The position numbers and the translations under genes were made by a program. The notes under the pieces were generated by a model. It saw only the letters and a program-made list of their open reading frames with translations, did not search any database and was not told the origin of the DNA. Positions 22,458 through 34,150 of a stretch of DNA of 64,000 nucleotides are shown piece by piece. Positions within the stretch are counted from its first letter, which is position 1. Every line of letters begins with the position of its first letter. Source of the DNA: Siphonodentalium dalli (lineage: Eukaryota > Mollusca > Scaphopoda > Gadilida > Siphonodentaliidae); the NCBI GenBank assembly GCA_032622095.1, contig CP136062.1:15777710-15841709 (forward strand), written 5' to 3'.

Positions 22458-25400
22458 ATACACACTCGATGTAAGATGGCATCTAAGCTCGTTAACCATG
22501 GCAGCGTTATGTTTGGTATCATGATTCGAACTATGCTCACTCGATGTAAGATGGCCGCGACGCCCGATAAACATGACTGCGTTATGTTTATTACCATGAT
22601 TCGTGTTACACTCTCTCGACGATAGATAGTCACGAAGATCGTTAACCGTGACCGCGTTATGTTTATTATCATGATTCGCGCTATAGTAACTCGATGTAAG
22701 ATGGCCACTAATCACGTTAACCATGGCGTGTTATGTTTATTATATTTATTCATGCTAAACTCACTCGATGGTATATGGCCACGAAGCTCGTTAACCATGG
22801 ACGCGTTATGTTTATCTTCATGATTCGGGCTATACCCACTCGATATAAGATGACCACGAAGCTCGTTAACCATGCCCGCGTTATGTTTATTATCATGATT
22901 CGTGCTGTACTCACTCGATATAAGATGACAACGAAGCTCGTTAACCATCGGCGCGTTATGTGTATAATCATGAATCGTGCTAGACTCACTCGATGTAAGA
23001 AGGCCACGAAGCTCGTTAACCATGGCGCGTTATGTGTGTTATCATAAATCGTGATATACTCACTCGATATAAGATGGCCGCGAAGCTCATTAACCATGGG
23101 CGCGTTATGTTTATTATCATGCATGATTCGTGCTATACTCACTCGATATAAGATGGCCACGAAGCTCGTTAACCATGGCCGCCCTATGTTTATTATCATG
23201 ACTCGTGCTATACTCACTCGATGTAAGATGGCCGCGAAGCTCATTAACCATGTCCGCGTTATGTTCATTATCATGATTCGTGCTATACTCACTCGATATA
23301 AGAAGGACACGAAGCTCGTTAACCATGTCCGCGTTATGTTTATTATTATGATCGTGCTATACTCACTATATATAAGATGGCAACGAAGCTCGTTAACCAT
23401 GGCGCGTTATGTGTATTATCATAAATCGTGATATACTCACTCGATATAAGATGGCCGCGAAGCTCATTAACCATGGGCGCGTTATGTTTATTATCATGAT
23501 TCGTGCTAAACTCACTCGATATAAGATGGCCACGAAGCTCGTTAACCATGGCCGCCCTATGCTTATTATCATGACTCGTGCTATACTCACTCGATGTAAG
23601 ATGGCCGCGAAGCTCATTAACCATGTCCGCGTTATGTTCATTATCATGATTCGTGATATACCCACTCGATATAAGAAGGCCACGAAGCTCGTTAACCATG
23701 GCCGCGTTATGTTTATTATCATGATTCGTGCTATACTCACTCGATATAAGATGACCACGAAACTCGTTAACCATGGCCGTGTTATGTTTATTATCATGAT
23801 TCGTGCTACAATCACTCGATATAAGATGGTCACGTTATGTTTATTATCATGATCCGTGCTATACTCACTCGATATAAGATGGCCACGAAGCTCGTTAACC
23901 ATGGCCGCGTTATGTTTATTATCATGGTTCGGGCTATACTCACTCGATATAAGATGGTCACGAAGCTCGCTAACCATGTCGCGTTATGTTTATTATAATG
24001 ATTCGTGCTATACTCACTCGATGTAAGATGACCACGAAGCTCGTTAACCATGGCGTGTTATGTCTACTATCATGATTCGTGTTATACTCACTCGATATAA
24101 GATGGCCACGAAGCTCGTTAACCATGGCCGTGTTATGTGTATTATCATGTTTCGTGCTATACTCACTCGATGTAAGATGGCCACGAAGCTCGTTAACCAT
24201 GGCCGGGTTATGTTTATTATAATGATTCGTGATAAACTCACTCGATATAAGATGACCACGAAGCTCGTTAACCATGGCCGCGTTATGTTTATTATCATGA
24301 TCCGTGCTATAATCACTCGATATAAGATGGCCACGAAGCTCGTTAACCATGGCCGCGGTATGTTTATTATCATGATACGTGCTATAATCACTCGATGTAA
24401 GAAGGCCACGAAGCTCGTTAACATGTCCGCGTTATGTTTATTATCATGATTCGTGCTATACTCACTCGATATAAGATGGCCACGAAGCTCGTTAACCATG
24501 GCCGCGTTATGTTTATTATCATGATTCGTGCTATACTCACTCGATATAAGATGGCCACGCAGCTCGTTAACCATGGCCGTGTTATGTGTATTATCATTAT
24601 TCGTGCTATACTCACTCGATATAAGATGACTACGAAGCTCGTTAACCATGGCGCGTTATGTGTTTTATCATGATTCATGCTAAACTCACTCGATGTTAGA
24701 TGGCCACGAAGCTCGTTAACCATGGCGCGTTATGTTTATTATCATGATTCGTGCTATATTCATTCAATGTAAGATGGCCACGAAGCTCGTTATCCATTGC
24801 CGCGTTATGTTTATTATCATGATTCGTGCTATACTCACTCGATGTAAGTTGGCCACGAAGTTCGTTAACCATGACCGCGTTATGTTTATTATCATGACTC
24901 ATGCTATACTCACTCGATAAAAGATGGCCGCGAAGCTCGTTAACCATGGCCGCGTTATGTTTATTATCATGATTCAGGATATACTCACTCGATGTAAGAT
25001 GACCACGAAGCTCGTTAACCATGTCCGCGTTATGCTTATTATCATGATTCGTGATATACTCACTCGATGTAAGATGGCCACGAAGCTCGCTAACCATGTC
25101 CGCGTTATGTTTATTATCATGATTCGTGCTATACTCACTCGATATAAGATGGCAACGAAGTTCGTTAACCATGACCGCGTTATGTTTATTATCATAACTC
25201 ATGCTATACTCACTCGATAAAAGATGGCCACGAAACACGTTAACCATGGCGCGTTATGTTTATTATATTTATTCATGCTAAACTCACTCGATGGTATATG
25301 GCCACGAAGCTCGTTAACCATGGACGCACCACTCGACATAAGATGACCACGAAGCTCGATAACAATGACCGCGCTATGTTTATTATCATGATTCGTGCTG

Positions 25401-27318
25401 TACTCACTCGATATAAGATGACAACGAAGCTCGTTAACCATCGGCGCGTTATGTGTATAATCATGATTCGTGCTAGACTCACTCGATGTAAGAAGGCCAC
25501 GAAGCTCGTTAACATGTCCGCGTTATGTGTATTATCATGATTCATGCTATACTCACTCGATGTAAGATGGCCACGAAGCTCGTTAACCATGGCGCGTTAT
25601 GTGTATTATCATAAATCGTGATATACTCACTCGATATAAGATGGCCGCGAAGCTCATTAACCATGGCCGGGTTTTGTTTATTATCATGACTCATGCTATA
25701 ACCACTCGATGTAAGATGGCCACGAAGCTCGTAAACCATGGCCGCCTTATGTTTATTATCATGACTCGTGCTACACTCACTCGATGTAAGATGGCCACGA
25801 AGCTCGATAACAATGACCGCGTAATGTTTATTATCATGATTCGTGCTATACTCACTCGATATAAGATGGCAACGAAGCTAGTTAACCATGGCCGTGTTAT
25901 GTCTATTATCATGAATCGTGCTATACTCACTCGATGTAAGATGGCCACGAAGCTCGTTAACCGTGGCCGCCTTATGTTTATTATCATGACTCGTGCTATA
26001 CTCACTCGATGTAAGATGGCCACGAAGCTCGTTAACCGTGAACGCGTTATGTTTATTATCATGATTAGTGATATACTCACTCGATGTAAAATGGCCGCGA
26101 AGCTCATTAACCATGTCCGCGTTATGTTCATTATCATGATCCGTGCTATACTGACTCGATGTAAGATGGTCACGTAGCTCGTTAACCATGGCCGCCTTAT
26201 GTTTATAATCATGATTCGTGCTATACTCACTCGATATAAGATGGTCACGTAGCTCGTTAACCATGTCCGCGTTATGTTTATTATCATGATTCTTGCTATA
26301 CTCACTCGATATAATATGACCACGAAGCACGTTAACCATGGCCGCGTTATGTTTATCATCATAATTCTTGATATACTCACTCGATATAATATGACCACGA
26401 AGATCGTTAACCATGGCCGCGTTATGTTTATTATCATGATTCGTGCTATACTCGCTCGATATAATATGACCACGAAGCTCGTTAACCATGGGCGCGTTAT
26501 GTTTATTATCATGATTCGTGCTATACTCACTCGATGTAAGATGGTCACGAAGCTCGTTAACAATGGCCGCGTTATGTTTATTATCACGATTCATGCTATA
26601 CTCGCTCCATCTAAGATGGCCACGAGGCTCGAAAACCATGGCCGCGTTATGTTTATTATCAGAATTCATGCTATACCCACTCGATGGGAGATGGTCACGA
26701 AGCTCATTAACCATGTCGCGTTATGTTTATTATCATGATTCTTGCTATACTCACTCGATGTAAGATGGCAACGAAGCTCGTTAACAATGGCCGAGTTATG
26801 TTTATTATCATGATTCGTCCTATACCCACTCGATGTAAGATGGTCATGACGCTCGTTAACCATGGGCGCGTTATGTTTAGTTTCATGATTCGTGGTATAC
26901 TCACTCCATGTAATATGGCCACGACGCTCGTAAACCATGGCGCGTTATGTTTATTATCATGATTCATGCTATACTCACTCCATGTAAGATTGTCACGAAG
27001 CTCGTTAACCATGGGAGCGTTATGTTTAGTATCATGGTTCATGCTATAATCACTCCATGTAAGATGGCCACGAAGCTCGTAATCCGTGGCCGCGTTATGT
27101 TTATTATCATGATTCATGCTATACTCACTCCATGTAAGATGGCAACGAAGCTCGTTGACCATTGCCGCGTTGCGTTTGTAATCACGGTTCATGCTATACT
27201 CACTCGATATAAGATGGCCACGAAGCTCGTTGACCATGGCCGTGTTATGTTTAGTATCACGATTCATGTATACTTACTCGAGTAGAGATGGCCACGAAGC
27301 TCGTTGACCATGGCTGCA
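22458..27318 (+). repeat. 75-bp minisatellite, about 64 copies
   Basis: Unit: ctcgatataagatggccacg, aagctcgttaaccatggccg, cgttatgtttattatcatga, ttcgtgctatactca. Because 75 is divisible by three, long frames open on both strands as 25-residue repeats. On the minus strand, MVNELRGHLISSEYS-type and ITRPWLTSFVAILYRVS-type frames occur. On the plus strand, MFIIMIRAILTRYKMATKLV-type frames occur. The longest is 298 residues (25691-26587, minus). Frequent 1-2-bp indels (for example ccatggcgcg for ccatggccgcg) break every frame, arguing against coding. An unusual segment (ttattatatttattcatgc then cgatggtatatgg) occurs at both about 22737 and 25259. Confidence 0.95.
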
Positions 27319-27683
27319 TTTTTTATGCGGAGCAGCTGTCCACACATTCGCGTACATGCGGACGCAGCCGATTCGTGTGTTCTTGGATCTGTGCTTATGT
27401 AGACGCACATGCGCGAGTCTGACAGCCAAAACCGATTACTCCCGGTACAATCTGTAACAAGATGGACGATATGATTGTAAAGCTATGATTGTAGTAGATT
27501 CGATTGCGGGTTGTTCGTTAGATAAACTACATCTATGTGTAAGAAATCAGGCAATATTATGAATATTCGAGAACAACACATGTTTACCCTCACAATATGA
27601 GATATGTTCTCATTACGCAAAAAAAAAAATGTTTAAAAACATATAAAACATGAATTTTACGTTAGTCGATTAACTGTTTAACA
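27319..27683. other. Single-copy spacer, no recognised gene
   Basis: Unrelated to either flanking array. It includes an A-tract (27620-27631) and a GC-richer start with cgcacatgcgcgag. No frame or motif supports a gene. Confidence 0.5.
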
Positions 27684-28680
27684 AAACCAAATGGTAGCAA
27701 ACAATGACGAGATGTTCAACAGTGATGTCAACGGAACGACTATCTGAATGGTGTTGTATCACAAACAGTGACGAAATGTCTAACGGTGATGTGCACTGTA
27801 CGATTATATGAATTGAATGGTAGCAGACAGTGACGATATATTGAACCGTGATGTCCACTGTACGATTATATGAATTGAATGGTAGCAGACAGTGACGATA
27901 TATTGAACCGTGATGTCCACTGTACGATTATATGAATTGAATGGTAGCAGACAGTGACGATATATTGAACCGTGATGTCCACTGTACGATTATATGAATT
28001 GAATGGTAGCCGACAATGACGAGATGTTGAACCGTGATGTCCACTGTACGATTATATGAATTGAATGGTAGCCGACAATGACGAGATGTTCAACAGCGAT
28101 GGCCGCTATATGACTATCTAATTGGCATGGTAGCAAACAATGACGAAATATATACATAATTGATGGCCGCTATATGACTATATAAGTGGCAGGTAGCAAA
28201 CAATGACGAAATATATACATAAATGATGGCCGCTATATGACTATATAAATGGCAGTGTAGCAAACAATGACGAAATATACATAAATGATGCCCGCAATAT
28301 GACTATCTGAATGGCATGGTAGCAAACAATCACGAAATATATATTACGGATGCCCGCTATATATGACGAAATATATACATAAGTGATGGCCGCTATATGA
28401 ATATATAAGTGGCAAGGTAGCAAACAATGACGAAATATATACATACTTGTTGGCCGCTATATGACTATTTGAATGGAATGGTATCTCAAACCATTTTGGG
28501 ATGTTCAACAGCGATGGCCGCTATGTGACTTTGAATGACATTGTAGCAAACAAAGACGAAATATACATAAGTGAGTCCCGCCATATGAGTATCTGAATGG
28601 CATGGTAGCAAACAATCACGAAATATATATTACGGATGCCCGCTATATATGACTATCTAATGGCATGGTAGCCAACATCT
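27684..28680 (+). repeat. 62-bp tandem repeat, about 16 copies
   Basis: Unit ggtagcagacagtgacgat, atattgaaccgtgatgtcc, actgtacgattatatgaat. The first part (27820-28090) is very regular at 62 bp. The second part is a diverged form (ggtagcaaacaatgacgaaa, tggccgctatatgactat) with 60-63-bp spacing. Frames on the minus strand are repeat shadows. Confidence 0.92.
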
Positions 28681-28810
28681 ATAAACTTGTGGCTTGTTGG
28701 GGTCAACATAATTAGCTAAGATTTCGTAAGAGTTCCGATCGTGACACAGTATCTAACGACGCTCCCTTGAAATAGCCCGCACTGGGCGTGAATAGCTATG
28801 TATGTCCTTA
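28681..28810. other. Short spacer with a decayed element end
   Basis: Single-copy sequence, then cttgaaatagcccgcactgggcgtgaatag, which resembles a degraded family C 3' hairpin. No gene. Confidence 0.45.
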
Positions 28811-29251
28811 CTAGCTGATGTGTCCGACTTCGTCCGGGCTATTTAGGGATTTCTTGGTGATCGCCTCCGCCTGGGCAGAATATACAGCGTCTGATCAGAC
28901 TATTGTTCGATCAGTCAAGAAACATACCTATATGAGCGTATATGAGCCAGACCAAGGACACGATCACACGTGAAATTGGACCTGCCCATATTGTCCCCAG
29001 GATCAATGTAGGCCTACATACCAAATTTAAGTCGGATCGGTCGAAGTCCTGAAACATGCCTATATGAGCGTATATGAGCGAGGTCAATGTCTGGTCAAGG
29101 ACACGTTCGTGCGTAAAATTGGACCAGCTCATATTGTCCATGGGATCAAAGTAGGCCTAAATGTCAAACTTGAGTCGGATCGTTCCAGCAGTTTTTGAGT
29201 CCATAAGACATACACAGGCAGACAGAAAGAAGTTCCAAAATATATAATAGA
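28811..29251 (-). mobile_element. Small Helitron-like element, separate family
   Basis: 3' end CTAG at 28811 with the cccggacgaagtcgg-type hairpin. 5' end tctattatatattttgg read from 29251, then acttctttctgtctgcc. The interior holds two related blocks of about 120 bp (catacctatatgagcg and catgcctatatgagcg, each followed by aattggacc and ataggcctac-like sequence). 441 bp. Abuts the next element at AGA/CTAG. Confidence 0.72.
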
Positions 29252-29956
29252 CTAGCAAGTTAGCCCGCCACTGGCGTGGTTGGTCAGAAACATGACAATT
29301 TTCAATCATTTTGTTTTTACTTAATTTTGTTTTTATTTTTAACAGTTAATTTTTATATTTCTTTTTATATATATATATTTTTTTTTTAATTTAATTTAAT
29401 TCTTTTTTTTTAAATTTAAATGTTTTTTTATTCGGCCCTTTTCGAGTTAATTCATGGTACCCGTCCCTAAAAGACTGACCCGATGAAAAATTCCCCTCTT
29501 CTTAGGACAGCACACAACACGCATTTTCTTCAGGAGTTAATTCATGGTACCCATCCCTAAAAGATTGACCCGATAAAATTTCCCCTGTTCCTAGGACATA
29601 CAGACAAAAGAATGACACAACAACCCATTGTACGATATCAAAAATGTAGAGTTACGCCTCTTAGATAAATTCTGCCTTTTTAATCGAGATAAATGCATTC
29701 CGCGTTTGCATCAGTAGTTTCGTACGTATGGGATAGGCGTTTAACAATGTCGAAGGCAATAAAGAGCGTTCGTCGTTAACAACTCCGAATATGGTCAATA
29801 TAAAGATCATTGATGCCTTAACCACCGAAGAGGCGCTTGCGGTGATTTTGATGAATGTGAGTGGAAAAATAGTGCTCAGAGCTTGTCCAAAATGCGACAC
29901 GACGTTCCCTGTGGGTTTTTACACTTATATACGAAATATTAGCTCGATCCGCGTAG
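29252..29956 (-). mobile_element. Helitron-like element, family C, interrupted near its 5' end
   Basis: 3' end ctagcaagttagcccgccac at 29252. AT-rich third at 29290-29440, then blocks gttaattcatggtacccgtc, aataaagagcgttcgtcg and tgcggtgattttgatg. At gatccgcgtag it is interrupted by a shorter element. The remaining 5' end (ccgttttggattctatgaag to ctcaaaatatata) follows at 30107-30178. Confidence 0.72.
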
Positions 29957-30106
29957 TCTCAAATTATATAGTAGATATATAATGATCCTAGCCGGAAATC
30001 ATTTCACATATCAGAAACAAAACCATTCAACTAGCTAAATTATATATCAGTCAGAATATCCATTGATAGATCCATAGAAATATAACACGACGCCGACTGT
30101 AGCCGT
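29957..30106 (-). mobile_element. Short element of about 150 bp, copy 1 of 3
   Basis: Carries tgatcctagccggaaatc, cagaaacaaaaccattcaac, tatccattgatagatcc and acacgacgccg. Close copies lie at 35358-35490 and 49107-49253. Here it sits inside a family C element between two tag trinucleotides. Confidence 0.65.
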
Positions 30107-30178
30107 TTTGGATTCTATGAAGTACCCACACACATACACACACATATATATATACGGAAGTCTCAAAATATATATATA
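30107..30178 (-). mobile_element. 5' end of family C element (rest of the interrupted copy)
   Basis: ccgttttggattctatgaag, CA-rich tract, tatacggaagtctcaaaata. It borders the next 3' end (ctggcaggttagcccgcc) at 30179. Confidence 0.65.
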
Positions 30179-30336
30179 CTGGCAGGTTAGCCCGCCATCG
30201 GCGGCGTTTGTCTGAAACATGACATTTTTAAAATTATTTTGTTGGTCAGAAACATAATTTCATTGTTTTATAGAGCCCATATACATAATGAGTAGGTGAT
30301 GCCACAGTGTCCTGGGCCCACAAACAAGGTACCCCG
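30179..30336 (-). mobile_element. Family C 3' fragment with 77-bp direct-repeat block
   Basis: The 3' end has CTGG in place of CTAG. After gtctgaaacatgac and a short AT-rich stretch comes a 77-bp block (30260-30336, tcattgttttatagagcc to caaggtaccccg), found again at 33351-33426 with one clear base change and a 1-bp length difference. Confidence 0.65.
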
Positions 30337-30640
30337 CCTTGCTCACCGGAAGCTTATATCATGCTAATGATGAACAGACAGTCTGCCGTTGGAGCAGTTT
30401 TAGCCAGTCAAAAATAAAAATAGTGTAAATAAAATTGTAGAGAATCCTAAATATCATGAATTGATTACACGATGGTATACACTTACAAAGCCCAAAATTT
30501 ACAACTATAAATTCAAAAACAATCGTAGTCAGGTTATATTGTTTATATAAACATCGGAGGTGCCCTTGTTGTAAGCGGGAGGCATCGGAATCAATCGAGA
30601 TCGCATCGGGCGCGTACATTCCTATATTTTACATATTTCC
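30337..30640. other. Single-copy spacer, no recognised gene
   Basis: The minus-strand frame 30359-30619 (86 residues) has no recognisable domain. Ends ctatattttacatatttccgcgcc next to the duplicated segment. Confidence 0.4.
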
Positions 30641-31265
30641 GCGCCACCATCGCGTATTTTACATATTAAATATAGTATACACAAATTATGGCATCCAAGT
30701 GAGACATAAAAATCTCTTGCGGAAAACAAACGCAAACGGACGGACGGGCGGACTGACTAAACGGCAGACACTGAATGTCGGCCAAAAACGTAATCCTACA
30801 TTATATATTAAATATATGTATTAGCGTCTTTTATGCATGCAATGAGTTGAACTGTTGGAGTCCGCAATGTTTATAACAAATAACGCTATCTAAGTATATG
30901 CATACATGTGAGTGTTTACCTGCATGTATTTTTGGGGCCTGAAGTTCCCGTCCCTGTAAAACAAGTGCGTTTATCATGTACGCATGTACAAACCATAACC
31001 ATTCATACTTCGGCATGAATGCTTCACTTCACACACCCGCTAAAAGATATCAACATTGACAATTAATTATCGAATAATCCACACACTATCGTGGAAGGTT
31101 ATTTCGACCCCCGACCAAGGGAGGTCCCGTTGTTTGATTACCTATAATTCCCGTACAAAAACAAACAACCCACAGATGAACCACTCCTCATATATAATGC
31201 AGTAGCTTAAAAGTCTGGGAAACAAAGCTGATACATGTATTAAGCATTTTTACACGACAAGACAA
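30641..31265 (+). repeat. About 0.6-kb direct duplication, copy 1
   Basis: Blocks catccaagtgagacataaaa, cggacggacgggcggactga, tggagtccgcaatgtttata, ggcctgaagttcccg and tatcgtggaaggttatttcg recur in the same order at 31277-31870. Copies are clearly diverged with small indels. No recognisable gene in either copy. Confidence 0.85.
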
Positions 31266-31276
31266 CATGCGTTATC

Positions 31277-31870
31277 ACACGTGCGTATTTTCCACATTGA
31301 ATATCGGTATACACGTACTAATGACATCCAGGTGAGACATAAAAATATATCGCGGAAAACAGACACAAACAGACGGACGGGCGGACTGACTAAATGGCAG
31401 ACATTGAATGTCGGCCACAAAACGTTATCCTACATTGCACCAAACACATACCAGCGCATTATATGCATGCATGGAGTTGGACTGTTGGAGTCCGCAATAT
31501 TTATAACAAATAAAGCTATATAATTATATGCATACGTGCGTGTTTACTTGTTTGCATATTTTGGGGCCTGGAGTCCCCGACTTTGTAAAATAAGTGCGTT
31601 TAACATGTACGCATATACAAACCATAAGCATTCATACTTGGGTATGAATGTTTTCACTTCATATACTTATTAAAAGATACCAACACTGAAAATGTTCAAT
31701 TATCGAATTATCCACACATTATCGTGGAAGGTTATTTCGTGTACTTGATCAAGGGAGGTCCCGTTGTCTGATGACCGGTACCCATAAATCCCGTATAAAA
31801 ACAAATCATAGATAAACCACTCTTTATGTAATGCAGTAGCTTTGGCTATGCATGTATTAAGTGGGCCATC
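31277..31870 (+). repeat. About 0.6-kb direct duplication, copy 2
   Basis: Second copy of 30641-31265, with matching blocks catccaggtgagacataaaa, cagacggacgggcggactga, tggagtccgcaatatttata and tatcgtggaaggttatttcg. Confidence 0.85.
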
Positions 31871-33350
31871 CCACATCCAGGTATACAATCAACCATACAT
31901 AAGTTAAATGGTTTGTCGGTTAACGGGTCCTGTTTCTAAAGTGGTGTTGACATGTGGAACTATGTAAACATGTCATATTTACTGTATTTAAGTGTTTATT
32001 TTTTGAGTGTTATTTTTTGACTTATCGTACTAGCTTGATAACACAGAAGGAATCAATTGTTTGGAAAATGTTTACTAAGTCCGTTCCGAAATCATATTTT
32101 TGTAACGAAAGTTGGTCCTATAAAAAAATGTTTGGCCACAGCAGCTCATCAGGTACACATCTGGTCTATAACATATATAAAGCAATCCGTTATTTCATAT
32201 ATGGTTTCGGGAGGTAAGTGTACGACCTTATGGACAGACCAGTTCTCCCGTACAGACCAAATCCTTGGCCTGTACGCTGAAAGCCAGAAAATTGCCTGCT
32301 GATACCTTCAATATCAAACTAGTACGAACTGCCAAAGTTATTTTATCACGCGCGATGGTAACAGTGCACTGTAAAAATCGCGACGGTATTAATGTCCGAA
32401 CATATATTATAGTTATAAACTGTGTTGATAGTCTATAGGTTGTATAACAACAAAATTGCGCAAAGTAAAAACATTGTTTTGTCCGGTAAAAACCCAATTA
32501 AAAGCAAAAACGTGGTATAAATTAACATTAGTTTACCTGTAATCAGAAAATAAACACATGTAGTAACCTCTATGTAGTATTCCCGTTCGTCAGTACATGC
32601 AAATTATTTAAGAACACATATCCTCTATTCGCGAATGAGCCCAAAATGAACAGCTTACCTGGGCCTTATCCCTGTTAGTATGAAGTGCAGACGTTATGAG
32701 ATACGTCACGATTCACGAGCTCCTGTGTGACGCGTATCCGTCCGTGACGTCACACATCGGGTGCGTGTAAGGCCATTTAAAGGGATACATATTGAGTGTG
32801 TGTTGTTCATAATTATATGTACATGCTTTATCTGCCCATATGCTTTATCTGCCCGTTGAAAGTATTATAAATTAAATTAGTTTTCACACAAACGACTGTA
32901 CTGTTGGAATGTGGATATACATATATTTACCAATAAGGGTTATAGCAAATGGATCCAAGTTATAGTCATAACATGTGTATCTGAACTTGGTGTGGGCTTA
33001 TAATAACGTTGTTATATAAAATTTTATGATCATAATCCAAACATACAACGTTATTATCTTCTTTGTGTTATTAGAGCGACATATATAAGCTTTATTGGTA
33101 CCACAATGGTCATGTTCATCGTGTATTTTGGTAATCCAAATAGATCGTTATAATGCTATCATGACAACAGGACAAAATTGTTTAACATAATAGTAAATTA
33201 GGATAAATAGTTGGTCGAACTAAGAAATAACTAACTAAAATAATCAGTGGTTTATAAATAAATAAACCTGGTTACCCAGAAAATCGTCAAACGTCTAATA
33301 TTCCGAAAGAACCCTTGAGAGCAGGACACCATTTCAAAGGGATCGATGTA
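31871..33350. other. Single-copy region, no recognised gene
   Basis: No repeat structure and no recognisable protein in any frame (the longest are 81-89 residues, overlapping on both strands at 32057-32497). A perfect CRE-type palindrome TGACGTCA lies at 32745-32752 in a locally GC-richer stretch (32700-32770), a possible regulatory site but unsupported by a gene. Confidence 0.4.
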
Positions 33351-33426
33351 TCATTGTTTTATAGAGCCCATATACATAATGAGCAGGTGATGCCACAGTG
33401 TCCTGGGCCCACAAACAAGGTACCCC
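33351..33426 (-). repeat. 76-bp direct repeat, second copy
   Basis: Matches 30260-30336 almost base for base (agcagg for agtagg). It leads directly into the E tandem units at ttcacatagcaaatttcaag. Confidence 0.85.
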
Positions 33427-34150
33427 GTTCACATAGCAAATTTCAAGTCGATAGCTCCACCCGTTTCCGAGATCTGGTCTGCGCTTGCGCGAAGCTTGCG
33501 TCGCACGGGTTCGGTGGCCCGATAAAATTCGTACCCGTGGCACGATACATTCACATAGCAAATGTCAAGTTGATAGCTCCACCCGTTTCCGAGATCTCGT
33601 CTGCGCACGCACTGCACGGGCGTCGCACTGGCTCGGCGACCCGATAAAATTTGTATCCGGGGCAAGATAAATTCACATAGCAAATTTCAAGTCGATAGCT
33701 CCACCCGTTTCCGAGATAACGCATTCTTTGTTTTTCAATGAGTTAATTCATGGTACCCGTCCTCCCCGTCATAAACTTCAGAGCCGACAGTCAATTAATC
33801 CCGTCGTGAAATCCCTCTGCGAGCTCTTAGATCAATTCTGCCTTTTTAGTCAGACGCATGGGGTCAGTCGTTTAGCCACGTCCATTGCAATAAAGAGCGT
33901 TCATTGTTAAAACCTCCGTATACGGTCAATATAAAGATCGTTGATGTCTTAACCACCGCAGTGCCGTTTTTGTGACAGAGATTGGAGAACGGGTGCTCTG
34001 AGCTTCTCCAAAACGCGATCACGGTCGTGTCGTGGAATTTTACACTTAAATACGAAATTTGAGCACAATCTGTACACGCGTTTTGGATTCTATGAAGTAC
34101 CCACATACCCACACATTTATATATACGGAAGTCTCAAATTATATAGTAGA
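33427..34150 (-). mobile_element. Chimeric Helitron-like element: E back, C front
   Basis: On the minus strand it runs from the C 5' end (tctactatataatttgag, at 34150) through gaacgctctttattgcaatg to caaagaatgcgtt, then switches at about 33716 to E units (33427-33716, about 2.4 copies). The switch is at the same base as in 17411-18641. The E 3' end with CTAG is missing. The 77-bp repeat lies there instead. Confidence 0.7.

Noticed and set aside
25691-26587. 298-residue minus-strand frame with 25-residue repeats, resembling a repeat protein
   Set aside because: It lies wholly in the 75-bp minisatellite. Equivalent frames exist in other registers and on the plus strand, and 1-2-bp indels break all of them.
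7512-28680. CRISPR-like arrays
   Set aside because: Repeats are directly adjacent, long and without unique spacers. The sequence is eukaryotic.
32745-32752. CRE palindrome TGACGTCA as a gene promoter
   Set aside because: No gene or further promoter element found nearby, so it is noted only as a motif.
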